Below, in pieces: positions 43,144 to 51,454 of a stretch of DNA of 64,000 bases. Source of the DNA: Gemmiger formicilis (GTDB lineage: Bacteria; Bacillota; Clostridia; Oscillospirales; Ruminococcaceae). The translations under genes were made by a program, and so were the position numbers. Positions within the stretch are counted from its first letter, which is position 1. Each line of letters opens with the position of its first letter. The stretch is taken from positions 186,001-250,000 of the forward strand of contig NZ_JANGCG010000001.1 of NCBI RefSeq assembly GCF_024462815.1. Reading direction: 5' to 3'. The notes beneath the pieces are model-generated. The model made no database searches, was not told where the DNA came from, and was given only the letters and a program-made list of their open reading frames with translations.

Positions 43144-43783
43144 TGCAAAAATCCTTTCGTGCCCGGCAGACATCGGCCAGACAGCATTTGTCGCAGTAGG
43201 GCTTTGTGCGGGCTGTGCAGACGGCCCGGCCGTGGTCCACCAGCCGGTGGCAGAAGCCGTTGCCTTCCTCCGGCGGAATAATTTTCCGCAGCTCCTTCTC
43301 AACCTTGGCGGGCTCCTTGATGTTGTCCACAAGCCCGATACGGTTGCACAGCCGGATGCAGTGGGTGTCCGTGACGATGGCAGGCTTGCCGAACACATCG
43401 CCCATAATCAGGTTTGCGCTCTTGCGGCCTACGCCGGGCAGTGCCAGCAGCGCATTAAAATCATCGGGCACACGGCAGTCATATTGGTCACGCAGGGTGC
43501 GCATACAGGCAGAAATGTCCCGCGCCTTGCTGTGGCCCAACCCGCACGGCCTTACGATGGCCTCAATCTCCTCTGGCTCTGCCGCGGCCAGCTCCCTGAC
43601 ACCGGGGTATCTGGCAAACAAATCCTGCACCACCACGTTCACACGGGCATCGGTGCACTGGGCGGCCAGCCGTACCGAAACCAGCAGCTGCCATGCGTGG
43701 TCATAGTCCAGCGTGCAGTCCGAGGCCGGATATTCCGCCTTGAGCCGTTCTATGCAGATTTTTGCAAGTTCCTTTTTTGTCAC
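43136..43783 (-). CDS. nth: Endonuclease III
   Basis: Base-excision repair glycosylase/AP lyase for oxidised pyrimidines. 215 residues. The helix-hairpin-helix LPGVGRKSANLI carries the catalytic Lys, and VTDTHCIRL the catalytic Asp. C-terminal cysteines CTARTKPYCDKCCLADVC bind the 4Fe-4S cluster. The start is GTG at 43783 with GGAG 7 nt upstream. An earlier in-frame GTG at 43825 lies within the promoter spacer and cannot be the start of the predicted transcript. It is divergent from rarA. Confidence 0.95.
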   Translation of the reverse strand: MTKKELAKICIERLKAEYPASDCTLDYDHAWQLLVSVRLAAQCTDARVNVVVQDLFARYPGVRELAAAEPEEIEAIVRPCGLGHSKARDISACMRTLRDQYDCRVPDDFNALLALPGVGRKSANLIMGDVFGKPAIVTDTHCIRLCNRIGLVDNIKEPAKVEKELRKIIPPEEGNGFCHRLVDHGRAVCTARTKPYCDKCCLADVCRARKDFCNE

Positions 43784-43812
43784 CGCTTTGTCTCCGTTTC
43801 TAATCTTTTCAC

Positions 43813-43841
43813 TTGATTCTACCACGTACGTGCTTTATAAT
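43813..43841 (+). promoter_or_regulatory. Promoter of rarA (overlaps nth promoter)
   Basis: TTGATT at 43813-43818 and TATAAT at 43836-43841, 17-nt spacer. It shares its bases with the minus-strand promoter. Confidence 0.75.
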
Positions 43842-43844
43842 CAA
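43816..43844 (-). promoter_or_regulatory. Promoter of nth (overlaps rarA promoter)
   Basis: On the minus strand, TTGATT (plus 43839-43844) and TAGAAT (plus 43816-43821), 17-nt spacer, extended -10 TGG. A perfect palindrome CACGTACGTG at 43823-43832 lies in the middle. Confidence 0.7.
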
Positions 43845-43905
43845 GAGTAGACAAGAGATGTTTTTTGTACATTACCACAAATCTATTTATAAAAGGAAAC
43901 AAGAC

Positions 43906-45168
43906 ATGGAGCCATTGGCACAGCGTCTGCGCCCCCGCACTCTGGATGAGGTCTGCGGCCAGCAGCATTTACTCGGCAAGAATCAGGTTTTCCGCCGCAC
44001 CGTCGAAAGCGGCAAAATTCCCAATATGATTTTCTATGGCCCCTCCGGCGTGGGCAAAACCACCGTGGCCAGCATCATTGCAGCGGGCAGCGGTATGCAG
44101 CTACACAAGCTTAACGGCACCACGGCCTCCACCAGTGATATCAAGTCGGTGCTGGCGGATATCGGCACACTTGGCGCGGCAGGCGGTATCCTTTTGTATC
44201 TGGACGAGATTCAATACTTTAACAAGCGCCAGCAGCAAAGCCTTCTGGAATGTGTGGAGCAGGGAACCGTCACCCTCATTGCTTCCACTACCGAGAACCC
44301 CTACTTTTATGTATATAACGCCCTGTTGTCGCGCTGCACGGTGTTTGAGTTCAAGTCCCTGACGGCGGAGGACATCCGCACCGGCATCCACAACGCCGCC
44401 GCACGGCTTGGGGCGGAGGACAAGACCCCCATTTTTATCCCCGATGACGCGCTGGATTATCTGGCGCAGAGCGCGGGCGGCGATATGCGCAAGGCGCTGG
44501 GCAATCTGGAATTTGCCGTCACCGCCGCGCCTGTGGAAAACGGCAGCCGCACCATCACGCTGGATATGGTGCAGCAGGTGGCAGCCCGCACCGCCATGCG
44601 GTATGACAAACTCGGGGATGACCACTATGATATTGTTTCTGCCTATCAGAAGTCGATGCGCGGCTCTGACCCCGATGCGGCACTCCACTATCTGGGCCGT
44701 CTGCTGGAAGCCGGTGACTTGCCCAGCGCCTGCCGCCGCCTGATGGTCTGCGCGTGTGAGGATGTGGGCCTTGCCTGGCCGCAGATTATCCCCATCGTTA
44801 AGGCGGCAGTGGACATTGCCAACGCGGTCGGCCTGCCGGAGGCCCGCCTGCCGCTGGCGGATGCGGTTGTTCTGGTGGCCACCGCGCCCAAGTCAAATTC
44901 GGCCCACAATGGCATCATTGCCGCGATGGAGGATATTCAGGCCGGGCGCACCGGCCCTATCCCGCGTCAGCTCCAGAACAAGCACTATGACGGCGCTGAT
45001 GCAAAGGTGAAGGGTCAGCACTACCTCTACCCGCATGATTATCCCAACCATTGGACGCCCCAGCAGTATCTGCCTGATGCCATCAAGGACAAACAGTATT
45101 ACATCCCCGGCGACAACAAAAACGAGCAGGCCTTTGCCCAATACTGGAAAAAAATCAAAGGAGAATAA
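43906..45168 (+). CDS. rarA: Replication-associated recombination protein RarA (MgsA)
   Basis: 420 residues, an AAA+ ATPase related to clamp loaders that acts at stalled forks. It opens MEPLAQRLRPRTLDEVCGQQHLLG, typical of the family. Walker A is GPSGVGKTT (about 44-52), Walker B LYLDEIQYF and sensor 1 STTENPYF. The C-terminal tetramerisation region includes KSMRGSDPDAALHYLGRLLEAGD and AHNGIIAAMEDI. ATG at 43906 follows AAAAGGAAAC; the longer frame upstream starts inside the promoter. It is divergent from nth, so two repair functions share a control region. Confidence 0.95.
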   Translation: MEPLAQRLRPRTLDEVCGQQHLLGKNQVFRRTVESGKIPNMIFYGPSGVGKTTVASIIAAGSGMQLHKLNGTTASTSDIKSVLADIGTLGAAGGILLYLDEIQYFNKRQQQSLLECVEQGTVTLIASTTENPYFYVYNALLSRCTVFEFKSLTAEDIRTGIHNAAARLGAEDKTPIFIPDDALDYLAQSAGGDMRKALGNLEFAVTAAPVENGSRTITLDMVQQVAARTAMRYDKLGDDHYDIVSAYQKSMRGSDPDAALHYLGRLLEAGDLPSACRRLMVCACEDVGLAWPQIIPIVKAAVDIANAVGLPEARLPLADAVVLVATAPKSNSAHNGIIAAMEDIQAGRTGPIPRQLQNKHYDGADAKVKGQHYLYPHDYPNHWTPQQYLPDAIKDKQYYIPGDNKNEQAFAQYWKKIKGE

Positions 45169-45202
45169 CCGAACACACAACTTATAAAGAAGGAGAACGC
45201 TT

Positions 45203-46135
45203 ATGTCCAACCTCCACTGCGAAACGATTACCTTTCCCTCCTCCGATGGCAGCCACACCTCCTCCGCTATGTTGTACACCTGCCCGGATACGCCAATCCG
45301 GGCGGTCATTCAGCTCAGCCACGGTATGTGCGAGTATGTGCGCCGCTATCAGCCGATGGCAGAGTTTTACGCCGCCCACGGCATTGCGCTGGCCGGAAAC
45401 GACCATCTGGGGCACGGTGACACCGCCCGGGAGGGCGAGCACGGCCACTATGGCGAGCCGGAAGGCCGGTTCCATCTGCTGAACGATTTGCACACAATGA
45501 ACGGCATCCTGCACCAGCGCTTTCCCGATGTGCCCATCATCCTCTACGGGCACAGCATGGGCAGCTTTTACGCACGCTGGTATGCAGAAAAGTGGCCGGA
45601 AAGCATTACGGCGCTGGTGATTTCCGGCACGGCAGGCCCCAGCTTTATGAACGTCATTGGTCAAAATCTGGCCGGGCTGATTGCTAAGGTCAAGGGTCCG
45701 CGCTATGTCTCGCCGCTGATGGTCAAGCTGAATTTCGGCAGCTACTGCAAGAAGATTGAAAACGCCCAGTCCGCGAATGCGTGGCTTTCCCGCGACGAAA
45801 ACGTTGTCAAAGCCTATGACGCGGATGGGCTGTGTACCTTCCAGTTCACCGCCGCAACCTACCGCGAAATGCTGGCCACGCTGAACCACGTCAGCACCAA
45901 GGCATGGGCAGAAGCGATAGACAAGAATCTGCCCATTCTGCTGATTGCCGGTGACGCCGACCCTGTGGGCGATTACGGCAACGGCGTGCGCAAAGTCTGG
46001 GCCATGCTGGGGGATGCCGGTGTGCGCGACCTGACCTGCCAGATTTATGAGGGCGGCCGTCACGAGCTGCACAACGAGACAAACCGGGATGAGGTGTTCG
46101 ATTACGTCCTGACATGGATTGAGGACCATATTTAA
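45203..46135 (+). CDS. Alpha/beta hydrolase (lysophospholipase/monoglyceride lipase-like)
   Basis: 310 residues of the Hydrolase_4 family. The nucleophile Ser is in LYGHSMGSF near residue 118. Acid Asp is probably in LIAGDADPVGDYG and His in GGRHELHNE. The oxyanion segment IQLSHGMCEYVRRYQPMAEF is also typical. No signal peptide or membrane helix, so cytoplasmic. It is 34 nt after rarA with site AAGGAG and ends before a terminator, so may be read with rarA without being related in function. Confidence 0.92.
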   Translation: MSNLHCETITFPSSDGSHTSSAMLYTCPDTPIRAVIQLSHGMCEYVRRYQPMAEFYAAHGIALAGNDHLGHGDTAREGEHGHYGEPEGRFHLLNDLHTMNGILHQRFPDVPIILYGHSMGSFYARWYAEKWPESITALVISGTAGPSFMNVIGQNLAGLIAKVKGPRYVSPLMVKLNFGSYCKKIENAQSANAWLSRDENVVKAYDADGLCTFQFTAATYREMLATLNHVSTKAWAEAIDKNLPILLIAGDADPVGDYGNGVRKVWAMLGDAGVRDLTCQIYEGGRHELHNETNRDEVFDYVLTWIEDHI

Positions 46136-46238
46136 ACTCGCCCTGTTAGCGACCGGGCTGCCTTGTAGGGGCCGGGTGTGGCCGCCCCTCCGCCTTCCGG
46201 CCGTCAGCCTTTGCCGGGCAATACAAAATCCCATCATT

Positions 46239-46270
46239 TTCCTCTGCCATTGCGGCAGAGGAATTTTTTG
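46239..46270 (+). terminator. Terminator after the alpha/beta hydrolase
   Basis: TTCCTCTGCC and GGCAGAGGAA around ATTGC, followed by six T. The 100 bases before it hold a GC-rich stem (AGGGGCCGGG/GGCCGCCCCT) that looks like a dispersed intergenic repeat. Confidence 0.88.
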
Positions 46271-46279
46271 TTTTCCCTA

Positions 46280-46308
46280 TTGACAAACACCCTGCACGTG
46301 TGTATTAT
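46280..46308 (+). promoter_or_regulatory. Promoter of the YtrA-type operon
   Basis: TTGACA at 46280-46285 and TATTAT at 46303-46308, 17-nt spacer. Confidence 0.8.
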
Positions 46309-46329
46309 TGTATTAAGCTCTTAACACAA
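46308..46329 (+). promoter_or_regulatory. Operator candidate for the GntR/YtrA repressor
   Basis: TTGTATTAAG, two bases, then CTTAACACAA: a 22-bp inverted repeat with one mismatch that begins on the last base of the -10 box and covers the start site. This is where an autoregulating YtrA-type repressor would bind. Confidence 0.65.
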
Positions 46330-46354
46330 TAACACAAGCAAGGAGCATAGCCCT

Positions 46355-46732
46355 ATGAATTGGAATATCACAGCCGGACGCCCGGTGTATGTGCAGCTGA
46401 TTGAACAGCTGGAGCTTGCACTGGTGGCCGGGGAGTTCCCACCCGGAAGCCGCATCCCGCCCGTGCGCGAGCTGGCGGCGGACGCGGGTGTCAACCCAAA
46501 CACCATGCAACGCGCCCTGCAGGAGCTGGAAGGCCGCGGACTTTTGCAGGCCCAGCGCACGGCGGGACGCACCGTTACCGCAGACGATGCCGCCCTGCGT
46601 GCCCTGCGCCGCCGCCGCGCCAAGGCTCTGGCAGAGGAATTTCTGCATCAGATGCAGGCACTTGGCATGGAGGGATCCGAAATCGAAGCATTGCTGCGCG
46701 AAAGCGCACCCCCAACACAAGAAAAGGAGTAA
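46355..46732 (+). CDS. GntR-family repressor, YtrA type
   Basis: 125 residues: a GntR winged helix (YVQLIEQLELALVAGEFPPGSRIPPVRELAADAGVNPNTMQRALQELEGRGLL) and a short C-terminal dimerisation helix pair, the YtrA subclass that normally controls its own ABC transporter operon. It is followed after 3 nt by an ABC ATPase and then a permease, exactly that arrangement. Wall-active antibiotics induce several relatives. Site AAGGAGC. Confidence 0.92.
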   Translation: MNWNITAGRPVYVQLIEQLELALVAGEFPPGSRIPPVRELAADAGVNPNTMQRALQELEGRGLLQAQRTAGRTVTADDAALRALRRRRAKALAEEFLHQMQALGMEGSEIEALLRESAPPTQEKE

Positions 46733-46735
46733 CCA

Positions 46736-47434
46736 ATGGATGCAGTCTATGAGGTACACGGCCTCACCAAACGCTATGGCCGCAGCGCCGCGCTGAACGG
46801 CGTTGATTTTGCCGTTATGCCCGGCAGGCTGGTTGGTCTGCTGGGGCCAAACGGCAGCGGCAAGACCACCCTTTTAAAAATCTCCGCCGGGCTTTTACAG
46901 CCCACGGCGGGCAGTGTCCTGATTAACCAGACGCCGGTCGGCGTATACACCAAGGCAATCACAAGCTATCTGCCGGACCGTATGGCCCTGCCCACAGAAT
47001 TCACAGCCGGTGACGCCGTAAGCCTGTACAATGATTTCTTTGCCGACTTTGACAAGGCCAAGGCGTTGGCTATGCTTTCGGATTTGGGCATCAACAGCCG
47101 GGACAAAATTGACGCCATGAGCAAGGGCACACAGGAAAAAATGCAGCTCTGCCTGACGATGAGCCGCGCCGCTAAGCTCTATCTGCTGGATGAGCCTCTG
47201 GGCGGCGTTGACCCCGCCGCGCGTGACTATATTTTAAGCACCATTCTGCACAACTACAGTGAAGATGCCGCGCTGGTTCTCTCCACCCACCTGATTGGCG
47301 ATATTGAAAAGGTTCTGGACGAGGTCATTCTACTGCAGGAGGGTAAGGTTTTGCGCCAGGCCGCCGTTGACGAGCTGCGTGAGGAAACAGGGGAGAGCGT
47401 AGACGCTTATTTCCGGGAGGTTTACAAATGCTGA
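46736..47434 (+). CDS. ABC transporter ATPase
   Basis: 232 residues. Walker A GPNGSGKTT (about 38-46), a signature variant MSKGTQEKMQLCL in place of LSGGQ, Walker B LYLLDEPLGGVD and H-loop LSTHL. Such MSKG-type signatures are common in the YtrB/BcrA-like group. It overlaps the permease gene by 7 nt. Together they form a two-component exporter whose substrate is unknown; peptide-antibiotic detoxification is a common role of relatives. Confidence 0.93.
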   Translation: MDAVYEVHGLTKRYGRSAALNGVDFAVMPGRLVGLLGPNGSGKTTLLKISAGLLQPTAGSVLINQTPVGVYTKAITSYLPDRMALPTEFTAGDAVSLYNDFFADFDKAKALAMLSDLGINSRDKIDAMSKGTQEKMQLCLTMSRAAKLYLLDEPLGGVDPAARDYILSTILHNYSEDAALVLSTHLIGDIEKVLDEVILLQEGKVLRQAAVDELREETGESVDAYFREVYKC

Positions 47435-48216
47435 CAAAGCTCTTACATTACGAATTCCGAGCAACAGGCCGCATTGTGCTGCCCATCGCAGCCGGCGTGC
47501 TGGTGCTGAACGTGCTTGCCGCCGTTCTGGGCTATTTTATTCAGAATACCGCTGACTCCATGCCGCTTGCCGGCGTTGCGATGGCACTGCTGACTTTTGC
47601 AGCCTATATCAGCCGGTTGGTGTTTTTTGTAATTTGCTATTTTGTGGAGGTTCGGCAGTTTTACCGTCTGCTGGGCGACAGTGGCTACCTGATGCTGGCC
47701 CTGCCGGTGCAGCCGTGGAAGCATATTGCTACCAAGGTTATCTGCGGCACAGTCTGGACGCTTTTCGGCGCGTTGTTCGTTTCGCTCTGCGCTGCTATCT
47801 CTGCATTGTCCTACAATGCAGCCGAGTTCAGCCCTGTCAATCCCGGAGATTTTTGGTTCTGTGCCTTGCTGCTTCTGATTCTTGTTGTCTGTATTGCGGG
47901 TGCATTGCTGCATATGTATCTGGCCTGTGCCTTTGCAGCGCAGTTCACCCAGCAGCGGCTGCTAATCAGCATAGCTGCCTACTTCGTCATCGGCTTTGCC
48001 GGGCAGATGGCGGCGCTTGTGGCGGTGGCAATTTTTGCATTCCGCGGGTACAAATACTTTAACAGTGTTGACTTGACCGCAACAGCCGCTTCCCTTGGCA
48101 GCGACAATATTGTTTTTCTCATCCTGCTGGCAGTGCTTGTTCTTGTCGTTCTGGTTGACGCCCTTCTGTGGGCACTTACCCAGTGGTTTATGACCAAGCG
48201 GCTGAATCTTGCCTAA
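47428..48216 (+). CDS. ABC transporter permease
   Basis: 262 residues with about six membrane helices (near 20-40, 52-74, 105-130, 150-172, 185-207, 228-250). No conserved catalytic motif, as is normal for such permeases. It is the third gene of the repressor-ATPase-permease operon and ends before a bidirectional terminator. ATG at 47428 overlaps the ATPase end, with GGGAGG before it. Confidence 0.88.
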   Translation: MLTKLLHYEFRATGRIVLPIAAGVLVLNVLAAVLGYFIQNTADSMPLAGVAMALLTFAAYISRLVFFVICYFVEVRQFYRLLGDSGYLMLALPVQPWKHIATKVICGTVWTLFGALFVSLCAAISALSYNAAEFSPVNPGDFWFCALLLLILVVCIAGALLHMYLACAFAAQFTQQRLLISIAAYFVIGFAGQMAALVAVAIFAFRGYKYFNSVDLTATAASLGSDNIVFLILLAVLVLVVLVDALLWALTQWFMTKRLNLA

Positions 48217-48290
48217 GCTTTTTGCTTAGCAGCTTGTACTTCTCGCTCGCCGCATCGGCACTTAGAATTATGCGGCATTGCCCTAAATAA

Positions 48291-48347
48291 ACAAAACCGG
48301 AGCAGAACACCGTACTCTTGCGGTGCTCTGCTCCGGCTCTTATTTTA
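48291..48347. terminator. Bidirectional terminator between permease and patatin
   Basis: CCGGAGCAGAACACCG (48297-48312) and CGGTGCTCTGCTCCGG (48321-48336) pair with one mismatch. A-rich before and T-rich after, it serves both convergent genes. Confidence 0.88.
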
Positions 48348-49182
48348 TAAAATCTGCGATTGCCTCTGCATCGTGCAGGCCCTTGCTGTACAGCTTATTC
48401 AGGGCCTCCGGGTCGCGGGTCAGTGTTTTGACGCCGCAGACATCGTCCGGCGCTATAATCAGCACCTTGCCCTCTGCAGCCAGCCTTTGTGCCAGAACAA
48501 TGCCCTCATTATAATGCTGCGCCCGCAGGGCAAGCTGTTCCGCCGCCCTCGGGTACCGGCGTCGGATAACCCGCGCCAGCCTGCGGTCTGTGCCGTCGGC
48601 GCGGATGGAGCCCACAGGCTTTGTCAGCACCAGCACAACTTTGTCGCAGCCATCCGCAAAAGCCTTTTGCAGCGGTATCGTATCGCCCAGTGCGCCGTCA
48701 TAGTAGGGCACACCGTCAATTTCTATCGGCTTACAGGCCACCGGAATGCAGCAGGACGCCATCAGTGCGCGGTAATCATCCGGGTGCATATCGCCGCGTG
48801 TAAAGTATTTTGGCTTGCCAGTTATGGCATCGGTGGCAATCATATACCATTCCATCGGGTTGGCGTTCATTTTTGCAAAATCCAGCGGATTTTCCCCGCC
48901 TGCGTTGCTCAAGGTACCGTAGATATAGTGCAGATTCAAAAAGGACCCGCCGTGCAGCATATTGCCTGCGCCCATATACTGGCTGCGCAGGGAGTATTCC
49001 GCATAAAACGTGTAGTTGCGCCCGCGCTGGCCACTCATATAGGACGCCAGATTGGCGCTGCCCGCCGAGATGCCGATACCGTAATCAAACCGCACATTAT
49101 GTGCCATGCACCAGTCAAAAACGCCTGCCGCATAAATGCCGCGCAGTCCGCCGCCCACATCTACCACGCCGATTTTTGCCAT
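48340..49182 (-). CDS. Patatin-like phospholipase
   Basis: 280 residues. The glycine-rich oxyanion loop DVGGGLRGIYAAGV is at 8-21, nucleophile Ser39 in GISAG and the dyad Asp in YYDGALGD. It matches the RssA/YjjU-type bacterial patatins that hydrolyse acyl esters. No signal peptide, so cytoplasmic. ATG at 49182 follows GAGAGGGG; an upstream in-frame codon overlaps the -10 region (TATAAT on the minus strand, plus 49208-49213, extended TGG) and was rejected. It is a single-gene unit. Confidence 0.92.
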   Translation of the reverse strand: MAKIGVVDVGGGLRGIYAAGVFDWCMAHNVRFDYGIGISAGSANLASYMSGQRGRNYTFYAEYSLRSQYMGAGNMLHGGSFLNLHYIYGTLSNAGGENPLDFAKMNANPMEWYMIATDAITGKPKYFTRGDMHPDDYRALMASCCIPVACKPIEIDGVPYYDGALGDTIPLQKAFADGCDKVVLVLTKPVGSIRADGTDRRLARVIRRRYPRAAEQLALRAQHYNEGIVLAQRLAAEGKVLIIAPDDVCGVKTLTRDPEALNKLYSKGLHDAEAIADFIK

Positions 49183-49322
49183 ACTGTTACCCCTCTCTTG
49201 CCAGACTATTATACCATCACCACAGCCGCGGCGCACTGTACAATCCCGGTAAAATGTCTTGACTTTCCGTGCGCAGGAATGATTCTTTGCAAGAATATTA
49301 CCAAATTATTAAAAAGTTTATA

Positions 49323-49350
49323 TTGACAAACATTCCCTTTGCCGTATAAT
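49323..49350 (+). promoter_or_regulatory. Promoter of potABCD
   Basis: TTGACA at 49323-49328 and TATAAT at 49345-49350 with a 16-nt spacer, both perfect consensus. Confidence 0.88.
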
Positions 49351-49356
49351 GTATCT

Positions 49357-49581
49357 TGTGTGTGCATCTATAGGGTAAATCTTTTTCTATACCCTGACAC
49401 ATTGGCGTTGTATGTGCTGCTTGCAGCGGTGTCCCGGGGCAGGGGCTTACCGTGTAACAAACCTTTGCGGGGCGGCATAATTGGCGCTGACTCGTTAAGG
49501 ACTCTGTGCCGACCTAAGGAAGAAACGGTGCGTAAAGAGGGTTCTGTAACGGGAAATTCCGCAAAGGGGGATGCAATAAAA
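49357..49581 (+). other. Long structured leader of potABCD
   Basis: About 225 nt between the predicted start and potA. Visible hairpins: ATAGGGTA/TATACCCT near 49370-49398, and GACAC...GTGTC enclosing GCTGCTTGCAGC near 49398-49436. There is no clear terminator hairpin before potA. It does not match any riboswitch class I can identify. A frame in phase with potA runs through it but lacks a ribosome site. Confidence 0.45.
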
Positions 49582-50628
49582 ATGAATGAAAATCTGATCG
49601 TATCTCTGAAAGACATTGTTGTCGATTTCGATGGGCAGAAGGTTCTGGACGGACTTTCGCTGGACATCCACGACAAGGAGTTTGTCACCTTCCTCGGCCC
49701 TTCCGGCTGCGGCAAGACGACCACCCTGCGTGTGATTGCCGGCTTCGTGACCCCGAAATCGGGCAATGTCTTTTTTGATGGCAAGGACATCGCCAATATG
49801 CCGCCCTATAAGCGGCCTGTCAACACGGTGTTTCAGAAGTACGCGCTGTTCCCGCACTTGAATGTGTTTGAGAACGTTGCCTTCGGCCTGCGCCTGAAAA
49901 AAATGACGGAGGACGAAATCCGCCCCAAGGTTCTGGAAATGCTGGAAACCGTTGGTCTGAAGGGCTTTGAGCGCCGCAGCATCTACCAGCTTTCCGGCGG
50001 CCAGCAGCAGCGTGTTGCCATTGCCCGCAGTCTGGTGAACCAGCCCCGCGTTCTGCTGCTGGACGAGCCTCTGGGCGCGCTTGACCTCAAGCTGCGCAAG
50101 GAAATGCAGCTGGAGCTGAAGCGCCTGCAGCGCGAGATGAACATCACCTTCGTCTACGTCACCCACGATCAGGAGGAAGCCCTGACGATGTCGGACACCG
50201 TTGTGGTTATGTCCGGCGGCAAAATCCAGCAGATTGGCTCCCCGCAGGATATTTATAACGAACCCAAGAACGCCTTTGTTGCCCGCTTCATCGGTGACTC
50301 CAACATCGTGGACGGCGTTATGCTGCGCGACTTCTTTGTCAACTTCGGCGGGCATGACTTCACCTGTGTGGACCGCGGCTTCAAGCCCAATGAGCCGGTG
50401 CAGGTGGTTATCCGCCCGGAGGATGTGCAGATTGTGCCGCCCTCTGTGGGTATGCTGACCGGCCTTGTGCGCGAGGTCATTTTCAAGGGCGTTCACTTTG
50501 AAATGCACGTCGATGTGGAGGGCTATGAGTGGATTATCCATTCCACGCAGGCCAGCCAGCCCGGCGAGCTCATCGGCATGAACATCGGCCCGGACGAAAT
50601 TCATATCATGAAGCGTTCGGAGGTGTGA
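49582..50628 (+). CDS. potA: Spermidine/putrescine ABC transporter ATPase
   Basis: 348 residues: an ABC domain with Walker [11 protein letters not shown]-loop [11 protein letters not shown], signature [15 protein letters not shown], Walker [12 protein letters not shown] and H-loop [13 protein letters not shown], then a C-terminal TOBE domain (about 275-345) used for regulation. ATG at 49582 follows AAAGGGGG. First gene of the potABCD operon for polyamine uptake; potB starts after 3 nt. Confidence 0.95.
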   Translation: MNENLIVSLKDIVVDFDGQKVLDGLSLDIHDKEFVTFLGPSGCGKTTTLRVIAGFVTPKSGNVFFDGKDIANMPPYKRPVNTVFQKYALFPHLNVFENVAFGLRLKKMTEDEIRPKVLEMLETVGLKGFERRSIYQLSGGQQQRVAIARSLVNQPRVLLLDEPLGALDLKLRKEMQLELKRLQREMNITFVYVTHDQEEALTMSDTVVVMSGGKIQQIGSPQDIYNEPKNAFVARFIGDSNIVDGVMLRDFFVNFGGHDFTCVDRGFKPNEPVQVVIRPEDVQIVPPSVGMLTGLVREVIFKGVHFEMHVDVEGYEWIIHSTQASQPGELIGMNIGPDEIHIMKRSEV

Positions 50629-50631
50629 GAA

Positions 50632-51453
50632 ATGCTCAAATCCAAAACCTCCCGCTGGCTGGCAGGGCCTTATCTGGTCTGGATGACCATTTTCACCGTT
50701 GTGCCGCTGCTCATCGTAATCTGGTACGCCATGACCAACTCCGACGGCCAGTTTACTTTTGATAACCTGACCCAGATTGGCCGCTATTCCAGCGTGTTTG
50801 CCCGCAGCCTGATTCTTGCGGCTATTTCCACGGTGGTATGCCTGATTATGGCGTTCCCGGTCGGCTATTTTCTCTCCCGCCTGCGCGCCAACAAGCAGCA
50901 TATCATGCTGATGCTGATTATGCTGCCCATGTGGATGAACTTCCTGCTGCGCACCTACGCATGGATGACCCTGCTGGAGAAGAACGGCCTTATCAATAAA
51001 TTTTTCGGCCTGTTCGGCCTTGGCCCCTTCAATATGATTAACACCTCCGGCGCGGTGGTGCTGGGCATGGTATATAACTATCTGCCGTTTATGATTCTGC
51101 CCATCTACACGGCCATGACCAAGATTGATGATTCCGTTGTGGAGGCCGCGCAGGACCTCGGTTGCAACGTATGGCAGATTCTGTTCCGGGTGCTGGTTCC
51201 GCTGAGTGGCCCCGGCATTGCCACCGGCATCACGCAGGTGTTTGTGCCGGCTGTCTCCACCTTTATTATCAGCCGTATGCTGGGCGGCGGCTCCAACCTG
51301 CTGATTGGTGATTTGATTGAGCTGCAGTTCCTGGGTAACTCCTACAACCTTAACCTCGGCTCCGCCATGAGCCTGGTGCTGATGATTATTGTCCTGCTCT
51401 GCATGAGCTTCACTTCGAGCTTTGACGAGTCCGAGATGGAAGGAGTGATGTGA
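50632..51453 (+). CDS. potB: Spermidine/putrescine ABC permease
   Basis: 273 residues, six membrane helices. The cytoplasmic EAA loop that contacts the ATPase is seen as VVEAAQDLGCNVWQILFRVLVPLSGPGI. Position and sequence identify it as the first of the two permeases. Site GGAGG. It is separated from potC by one base. Confidence 0.94.
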   Translation: MLKSKTSRWLAGPYLVWMTIFTVVPLLIVIWYAMTNSDGQFTFDNLTQIGRYSSVFARSLILAAISTVVCLIMAFPVGYFLSRLRANKQHIMLMLIMLPMWMNFLLRTYAWMTLLEKNGLINKFFGLFGLGPFNMINTSGAVVLGMVYNYLPFMILPIYTAMTKIDDSVVEAAQDLGCNVWQILFRVLVPLSGPGIATGITQVFVPAVSTFIISRMLGGGSNLLIGDLIELQFLGNSYNLNLGSAMSLVLMIIVLLCMSFTSSFDESEMEGVM

Positions 51454-51454
51454 G

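Noticed and set aside
43144..43398. Longer N-terminus for the GntR regulator
   Set aside because: It lies inside nth, has shadow-type codon use, and a well-placed ATG with AAAGGA exists at 43143.
46140..46230. GC-rich hairpin as a structured RNA
   Set aside because: It looks like a dispersed intergenic repeat with no promoter or terminator; one copy in this window is not enough to call a repeat family.
49339..49581. An N-terminal extension of potA through its leader
   Set aside because: The frame is open by chance: there is no ribosome site at 49339, it starts within the promoter region, and homology to PotA begins at 49582.
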